DNA of 64,000 bases from Streptomyces griseus (GTDB lineage: Bacteria > Actinomycetota > Actinomycetes > Streptomycetales > Streptomycetaceae), in the NCBI RefSeq assembly GCF_001715295.1, contig NZ_MDKB01000005.1, positions 63,645-127,644 on the forward strand, given 5' to 3'. Positions 59,385 to 64,000 of the stretch are shown here, piece after piece; the stretch's first letter is position 1; each line of letters opens with the position of its first letter. The notes below the pieces were generated by a model. The model was not told the origin of the DNA. It did no database searches and saw only the letters and a list, made by a program, of their open reading frames with translations. The translations under genes and the position numbers were made by a program.

Positions 59385-59852
59385 TCAGATGGTGTGCGGG
59401 GAGGCTGCGGACAGCCGGGCGGTGCCGATCTCGTCGACCGCGGCCCTGGCCGTCTCGAGGAGCGTGGGGAAGGACTCGTAGTGGTTGACCACGCTGAGGT
59501 AGCTCCCGTCGGCGCGCCTCATGACGTGAAGTGGCCTGCCGTCGATGCGGACGTCGATGCCCGGGGCGGCCGCCACGGCGCCGGCCTCCCCGGGGTGCGG
59601 CGCACCGGCCGCCGCGACCACGGCGCCGGCCGTGCCCCGGATGTCGCGGCCCCGGTAGACCTCGGAGAAGCGTTCGGGGCCCACGAAGTTGCGTTCCGGG
59701 CGGGCGGGGGCTCCCGGGTTCCCGAGGAGTACGGGGGTGAGTGCGCCGCCCGTACCGGCGACGACGGCCGTGGTGAAGGCCGCGCGGAGCACCGCGCGGC
59801 GGGCCGGCCGGCGGCGGCCGGCTTCCTCGCCCCTACCGGTGGTCCGTTCCAT
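59385..59852 (-). CDS. melC1: Tyrosinase cofactor/copper chaperone (MelC1)
   Basis: The 155-aa partner loads copper into MelC2 and carries it through the Tat pathway. A twin-arginine signal (RRPARRAVLRAAFTTAVVAG, residues 14-33; ARRAVLRA core) is followed by the family's FVGPERFSEVYRGRDIRGTAGA and DVRIDGRPLHVMRRADGSYLSVVNHYESFPTL. MelC1 His residues in LHVM and VNHYESF are typical copper contacts. ATG 59852. It is divergent from the P450 gene across 193 bp. Confidence 0.93.
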   Translation of the reverse strand: MERTTGRGEEAGRRRPARRAVLRAAFTTAVVAGTGGALTPVLLGNPGAPARPERNFVGPERFSEVYRGRDIRGTAGAVVAAAGAPHPGEAGAVAAAPGIDVRIDGRPLHVMRRADGSYLSVVNHYESFPTLLETARAAVDEIGTARLSAASPHTI

Positions 59853-60045
59853 ATGTGTCCCTGCCTCTCGTCCGCTCTGCCGGATTTATTCCTTCTCGGG
59901 GTGGGCAACGAGACGGCGCGCGAACAGTTCTCGTCCCGCGCCTGGCGCGCGACCGTGGGAATGTGCCGGCCGCCGCGGCCGCGTCGCCCGCCCAGCCGCA
60001 CGCGCCGGGCGAGCATGGACCGTCCGAACTCCTGGAGGTTGAGCT

Positions 60046-61335
60046 ATGAACGCGCCGACACGGGTGCCCACGGGCCGCACGCGCGCCCCGGATGACATCG
60101 ATCTGGCCGACCCCGCGTTCTGGCGGCTGCCCCGGCCCGAGCGGCTGGCCGCTTTCGCCCGGTTGCGGGAGCTGGACGCACCCGTCCGGTTCACCCCGCG
60201 CACGGGGTCGCGCACCCCGTTCCACGCGCTGGTCAGGTACGAGGACGTGAAGGCGGCCAGCCGGCAGCCGCAGGTCTTCGCCAGCGCTCCCGGCGTCACC
60301 ACCCCGGAGCCGGCCCGCTGGGCCAAGGCCGTGTTCGGCAACTCGATGGTCAACATGGACGGCGCGGAACACGCCGGTCTGCGCAGGACCATCTCCCGGG
60401 CCTTCACCCCGCGGCTGCTCGCCGCCGCCGAGGAGAACATCGCCGCCGTCGCCGCACGGCTGGTGGACGAGGTGGTCGCCGAGCGCCCCGATGACTTCAT
60501 GCGGTCGGCCGCCGCCCGTATGCCGTTCGAGGTCATCTGCGACCTGATGGGTATTCCGGAGCGTCACCGGGCGGGGATCGCCGGCCTGATCGACCACGCG
60601 TCGGAGTACGTCGGCGTGCAGCGCAGGGGGCTCGCCCGGCTGCGGGTGCCCGGGCGGGGCCTGCGGTCCCTGGCCCGCATGCAGCTGGTGATGGCGGGCA
60701 TCGCCCGCGAGCGGCGCCGCGCCCCCGCGGACGACGTGATCTCGGCGCTCGTACGTGCGGACGTCGACGGGCGTGCCCTGTCCGCCCGCGGGCTCGGCGC
60801 GTTCTTCTCGCTCCTGCTCGTGGCGGGAGTGGAGACCACGCGGAACGCGATCGCCCACGGGATGGCCCTGCTGACCGCGCACCCCGGGCAGCGGGCCCTT
60901 CTGGCATCCGACTTCGAGCGGTACGCGGACGGGGCGGTCGACGAGATCGTCCGGCACTCGACCCCCATCATCCAGTTCCGCCGGACGGTCGTCGCCGAGC
61001 GGGCACTCGGCGGCCGGACCTTCCTGCCCGGCGAGAAGGTCGTCCTTCTGTACGCCTCCGCGAACCGGGACGGTTCGGTCTTCGCCGACCCCGACGTCTT
61101 CGACATCACCCGCTCCCCCAATCCGCATCTCGGTTACGGCGGGGGCGGACCGCACCACTGCCTGGGGGCGCATCTGGCCGGACTCGAGATGAAAGCGCTC
61201 TTCCGGGAACTTCTCTCACGGCCGGGCGATATTCGTGCGGTGGGAGAACCGCGTCTCGTGGATTCGAATTTCGACAACCGCGTCCGGTCTCTTTCTCTGG
61301 CCGTCGGTGATTCTCACCCGAATGGCGTGGAGTGA
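60046..61335 (+). CDS. Cytochrome P450
   Basis: The 429-aa soluble P450 has an I-helix oxygen-binding segment LLVAGVETTRN (Gly261, Glu263, Thr264), the ExxR pair Glu300/Arg303 (DEIVRHSTPI) and the heme loop YGGGGPHHCLGAHLA with Cys372. Glu replaces the more common Asp before Thr264, as in steroid/lipid-oxidising CYP125/142-like groups. No ferredoxin gene is adjacent. GGAGG precedes ATG 60046. Confidence 0.92.
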   Translation: MNAPTRVPTGRTRAPDDIDLADPAFWRLPRPERLAAFARLRELDAPVRFTPRTGSRTPFHALVRYEDVKAASRQPQVFASAPGVTTPEPARWAKAVFGNSMVNMDGAEHAGLRRTISRAFTPRLLAAAEENIAAVAARLVDEVVAERPDDFMRSAAARMPFEVICDLMGIPERHRAGIAGLIDHASEYVGVQRRGLARLRVPGRGLRSLARMQLVMAGIARERRRAPADDVISALVRADVDGRALSARGLGAFFSLLLVAGVETTRNAIAHGMALLTAHPGQRALLASDFERYADGAVDEIVRHSTPIIQFRRTVVAERALGGRTFLPGEKVVLLYASANRDGSVFADPDVFDITRSPNPHLGYGGGGPHHCLGAHLAGLEMKALFRELLSRPGDIRAVGEPRLVDSNFDNRVRSLSLAVGDSHPNGVE

Positions 61336-61444
61336 TTCTCCGGCTCTCGCCAATGGTCTACTGACACGCGTTCGCGGGGCCCGTCGGCGCATGTTTCTCC
61401 TTATGGTCGTCAGGTCGGAGGCAGCCGTTATCGAAGGAGCAGCC

Positions 61445-62635
61445 GTGCCCGGAAAACGCCGTCTCAGAGACCTCGGCATCGGAACGGCCGCGCTCACCCT
61501 CCTCGTCGGCGGCATCGTCGTCGCGGAGCGGGACGGGCAGGACACCCAGGCCGGTAAGGGTGCCTCCCCCACTCCCTCGGCGGCGGGCGCGACCGCCGTC
61601 GGCGCCTACCTGGACTACGGGCCGAAGGGCGTGCGGCGCATGGCGGAGCTGTCGCGCTGGCTCGGCGGGACGGAACTGCGCGTCGGTCACACCTATCTGC
61701 CGGGCGACCTGTGGGAGAACATCGAGGGCCGTCCCGGTTTCCTCGCCTCCTGGGCCGCGTGGCGCCGTGCCGACGAGAGCCGGATGCTCGTCCTCAACAC
61801 ACCGATGATGGAGCGGAACGAGGAGCACCTCTCCGACGACGAGGTGCGCGGCCTGCTGAGCGAGGCCGCCGCCGGGGCGTTCGACGAGCACTTCCGCAAG
61901 CTGGCCGAGCGTCTGGTGCTGCTGGGTGTGCCGGACACGGTGATCGTGCTCGGCTGGGAGATGAACGGCACCACGTACAGCCACCGCTGCGGCCCGGACC
62001 CGGTCGCGTGGAGGACCTACTGGAACCGCATCGTCACCACGATGCGGTCCGTCCCCGGTCAGGGGTTCCGCTTCGACTTCGCGCCGAGCCGTGGCCGGGA
62101 CGCCGTCCCCTGGACCGAGTGCTACCCCGGCGACGACGTCGTCGACATCATCGGTATGGACTCCTACGACCAGCCTCCCGCGAAGACGTTCGACGAGCAG
62201 GTGAACGAGCCGTACGGGCTCCAGAAGCAGGCCGACTTCGCGGCGGAGCACGGCAAGCCGCTCTCCTTCCCGGAGTGGGGGCTGTTCCGCAACGGGGACA
62301 ATCCCGAGTACATGCGCCGCATGCTCGAATGGTTCGAGCGGCACCGGCCGGTGTACCAGACGATCACGGACTACTGCCCGCACGGTGTCTGGCAGTGCGC
62401 CGAGAACCCCGCGTCCTCGCGGGTGTTCCGCGAGATGCTGTCCCGGCAGCCGGGCACCGCCGATCCGGCCGGGCCCACGCCGGTGCCGAGCGAGTCGCCG
62501 AAGCCCGAGAAGCCCACACCGACCGTTCCCGCCCCGGACACCGGCGGGCGCGAGTGGTGCGTCAGCCTGCCGCTGACCGACTGGTTCGGCCAGTGGCTCC
62601 CCGACCGGGAGTTCTGCCTGCGCGACCAGCAGTGA
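61445..62635 (+). CDS. Membrane-anchored GH26-like glycoside hydrolase
   Basis: The 396-aa protein has a basic N-terminus with one hydrophobic signal anchor (GTAALTLLVGGIVVAE, residues 13-28). The barrel (~52-360) shows the GH26 acid/base Glu172 in LGWEMNG and the nucleophile candidate Glu277 in SFPEWGL, with the cysteine-rich loops (SHRCG, TECYPG, DYCPHGVWQC). A Pro/Thr linker and ~25 C-terminal residues with two cysteines follow. It cleaves a beta-mannan-like or other exopolysaccharide. Start GTG 61445 with AAGGAGC. Confidence 0.85.
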   Translation: MPGKRRLRDLGIGTAALTLLVGGIVVAERDGQDTQAGKGASPTPSAAGATAVGAYLDYGPKGVRRMAELSRWLGGTELRVGHTYLPGDLWENIEGRPGFLASWAAWRRADESRMLVLNTPMMERNEEHLSDDEVRGLLSEAAAGAFDEHFRKLAERLVLLGVPDTVIVLGWEMNGTTYSHRCGPDPVAWRTYWNRIVTTMRSVPGQGFRFDFAPSRGRDAVPWTECYPGDDVVDIIGMDSYDQPPAKTFDEQVNEPYGLQKQADFAAEHGKPLSFPEWGLFRNGDNPEYMRRMLEWFERHRPVYQTITDYCPHGVWQCAENPASSRVFREMLSRQPGTADPAGPTPVPSESPKPEKPTPTVPAPDTGGREWCVSLPLTDWFGQWLPDREFCLRDQQ

Positions 62636-63037
62636 ACGACCGCCTGCGGGCAGCCGCCCGTGCGCGAGCGTTCCGCCCCGACCACCCGTGGAGGCCCCCG
62701 GGGCCCTGACACGGGCTCCGGCCACCGAAACGGGCGGTCGGGGACGACGGGGCCCGGCGGGGGACCCTCGTACGGCTCCGCGACGGCCGGCGGCGCGGAG
62801 CGGCCCGCGCCCGCGGCACCGGGCGGCTCCGTCGCGCGCGTCCTCGGCGTCGACGGGAGGACGGCCGCGCGGAGCGCCGCCGGGACGGGGACGCCGAGGA
62901 CGGAACGCGACGGACCGGCCCCGGGGCCGGGGAATCCCCTCCTCCGCCGCCGGCACGGTCGTCGTCCACGGGCACGGACGGCCCGGGGCGGTGCGGGACT
63001 CGCCGGGGCCGGGCCGGGGAGCCACCAGGACGGCCCA
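62636..63037. other. Gap of about 400 bp without a gene
   Basis: High-GC stretch between the GH26-like gene and the AI-2E transporter. Frames on both strands are Arg/Pro-rich without ribosome binding sites. A small GC-rich hairpin (CGGGC...GCCCG, near 62647-62660) may terminate the upstream gene. Confidence 0.4.
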
Positions 63038-63049
63038 TAGGGTGGCCCC
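63038..63049 (+). promoter_or_regulatory. Putative -10 for leaderless AI-2E transporter transcript
   Basis: TAGGGT (63038-63043) stands six bases (GGCCCC) before the ATG at 63050, so transcription should begin at or next to the start codon. GGGTGG could instead serve as a poor ribosome binding site. Confidence 0.4.
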
Positions 63050-64000
63050 ATGTCTGCTCCGCTGAGTACCGCCAGAACCCGCGCCGCCCTCCGCGCTTCG
63101 GCGCGTATATCGGGTGAGACGCTGCTCGTCCTCGCCCTGGCCGCGGTGGCCCTGTGGGTACTGGGCCGCATGTGGTCGGTCGTCTGGCCCCTCGTGATCG
63201 GGCTGCTGCTCACCACACTGACCTGGCCCCTGACGCGTTACCTGCGGCGGCACGGGTGGTCCCCCGCCCTCGCGGCCTCTGCCGTGACCGTGCTGTTCCT
63301 CCTGGTGACCGCAGGAGTGGTGGCGCTCATCGCCGTGCCGGTGGCCTCGCAGTCCGGCGAACTGGCCGACGGCGTGGTCGAGGGGATCCAGAGGCTGCGG
63401 GAATGGGCCTCCGGTCCGCCGCTGAACATCGGCGACGACCAGATCACCGGCGCCTTCGACTCCGCGACCGCCCGCGTCCAGGACAGTGCCGGCAGCCTGG
63501 TGACCACCGCCGTCTCGGGCGTGAGCACCGTGGTGGACGGTGTGGTCACGGCCGTCCTGGCGGTCTTCCTGATGTTCTTCTTCCTCAAGGACGGTCCCCG
63601 GTTCCTGCCGTGGCTCGGACGCCAGCTCCCCGGACGGCTCGCCACCGACGTCCCGACCGTGGCCGCGCGCGGCTGGGAGACCCTGGGCGAGTTCGTGCGT
63701 TCACAGGCGTACGTCGGCCTGCTCGACGCCGTGCTCATCGGCATCGGCCTGTGGATCGTGGGGGTGCCGCTGGTCCTTCCGCTGGCGGTGCTGACCTTCG
63801 TGGCCGCGTTCGTGCCGATCGTGGGTGCCCTGTTCGCGGGCTTCGTCGCGGTCCTCATCGCCCTGGTGTCCAACGGCCCGGCGGACGCCCTGATCGTGCT
63901 GGCGATCATCGTCGCGGTGCAGCAGCTCGAGGGGAACGTGTTCCAGCCGATGATCCAGAGCCGCGGGCTCGGCCTGCACGCCGCGGTGGTCCTGCTGGCC
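63050..64000 (+). CDS. AI-2E/PerM family transporter (partial, runs off window)
   Basis: At least 317 residues are visible and the gene continues past 64000. It has the family's N-terminal double helix (LLVLALAAVALWVLGRMWSVVWPLVIGLLLTTLTWPL), VTAGVVALIAVPVASQ, and the later TM cluster (AVLAVFLMFFFLKDGPRFLPWL, VGVPLVLPLAVLTFVAAFVPIVGALFAGFVAVLIAL), with the conserved QLEGNVFQPMI-QSRGLGLHA loop. Family members export autoinducer-like molecules or ions; substrate is unknown. Confidence 0.9.
   Translation, partial: MSAPLSTARTRAALRASARISGETLLVLALAAVALWVLGRMWSVVWPLVIGLLLTTLTWPLTRYLRRHGWSPALAASAVTVLFLLVTAGVVALIAVPVASQSGELADGVVEGIQRLREWASGPPLNIGDDQITGAFDSATARVQDSAGSLVTTAVSGVSTVVDGVVTAVLAVFLMFFFLKDGPRFLPWLGRQLPGRLATDVPTVAARGWETLGEFVRSQAYVGLLDAVLIGIGLWIVGVPLVLPLAVLTFVAAFVPIVGALFAGFVAVLIALVSNGPADALIVLAIIVAVQQLEGNVFQPMIQSRGLGLHAAVVLLA

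Noticed and set aside
1..64000. tRNA, rRNA, complete insertion sequences, integrases, phage genes, CRISPR
   Set aside because: None was recognised on either strand by reading; short tRNA-like hairpins were not convincing and no transposase motif was seen.

Overview
The window is high-GC actinobacterial DNA, almost certainly from a Streptomyces chromosome. The evidence is a complete whiE-type spore-pigment type II polyketide cluster, a short chaplin, a melC1/melC2 tyrosinase pair, F420-dependent and TerC-family enzymes, GC-rich third codon positions and AGGAGG-type ribosome binding sites. I see no tRNA or rRNA gene, no CRISPR array and no complete insertion sequence. The last gene runs off the right edge.

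Region 1 (about 0.9-13.2 kb). Two small conserved genes are followed by a secreted beta-helix protein and an O-methyltransferase. The methyltransferase faces the spore-pigment operon across a 22-bp bidirectional terminator. The operon (minus strand, 9575 to 4339) runs SchA/CurD-type protein, cupin, KS-alpha, KS-beta/CLF, ACP, aromatase/cyclase, TcmI-type cyclase. A FAD hydroxylase (whiE ORFVIII type) is divergent from it. Together these build and tailor an aromatic polyketide spore pigment. A phenylacetate-CoA ligase-like gene follows, with a TetR-type palindrome in front.

Region 2 (13.2-28.6 kb). This is core and accessory metabolism: a winged-helix regulator, a Usp-like protein and TerC, an acyl-CoA synthetase, a secreted serine hydrolase, a phytoene-desaturase-like oxidoreductase, a Ser/Thr kinase with eight 42-residue TPR units, RlmG, an exported endonuclease I and a baeRF-type protein. 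At 19.8-20.2 kb the 3' ends of a LacI regulator and an acetyl-xylan esterase are fused, which looks like a deletion scar. Three copies of a ~165-bp terminal-inverted-repeat element lie at 13.2-13.5 and 28.4-28.5 kb.

Region 3 (28.6-47.8 kb). This holds a phosphoketolase/aldehyde dehydrogenase pair, a HATPase anti-sigma-like protein, a three-subunit PaoABC-like molybdo-flavoenzyme operon, an F420-type oxidoreductase, a CDF metal transporter, several small enzymes (VOC, GNAT, isochorismatase, phosphatase) and phosphoglucomutase.

Region 4 (48.5-64 kb). Eight tightly linked genes (seven junctions, five of them 4-bp stop/start overlaps) form a Wzy-type exopolysaccharide operon: two GT4 glycosyltransferases, an initiating sugar-phosphate transferase, a polymerase/ligase, a MurJ/MOP flippase, a deacetylase, a chain-length protein and a FemAB/GNAT-like acyltransferase. 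A chaplin with a near-perfect sigma-BldN-type promoter, the tyrosinase pair, a P450, a membrane-anchored GH26-like glycosidase and an AI-2E family transporter follow. The theme of this end is the cell surface and aerial development.
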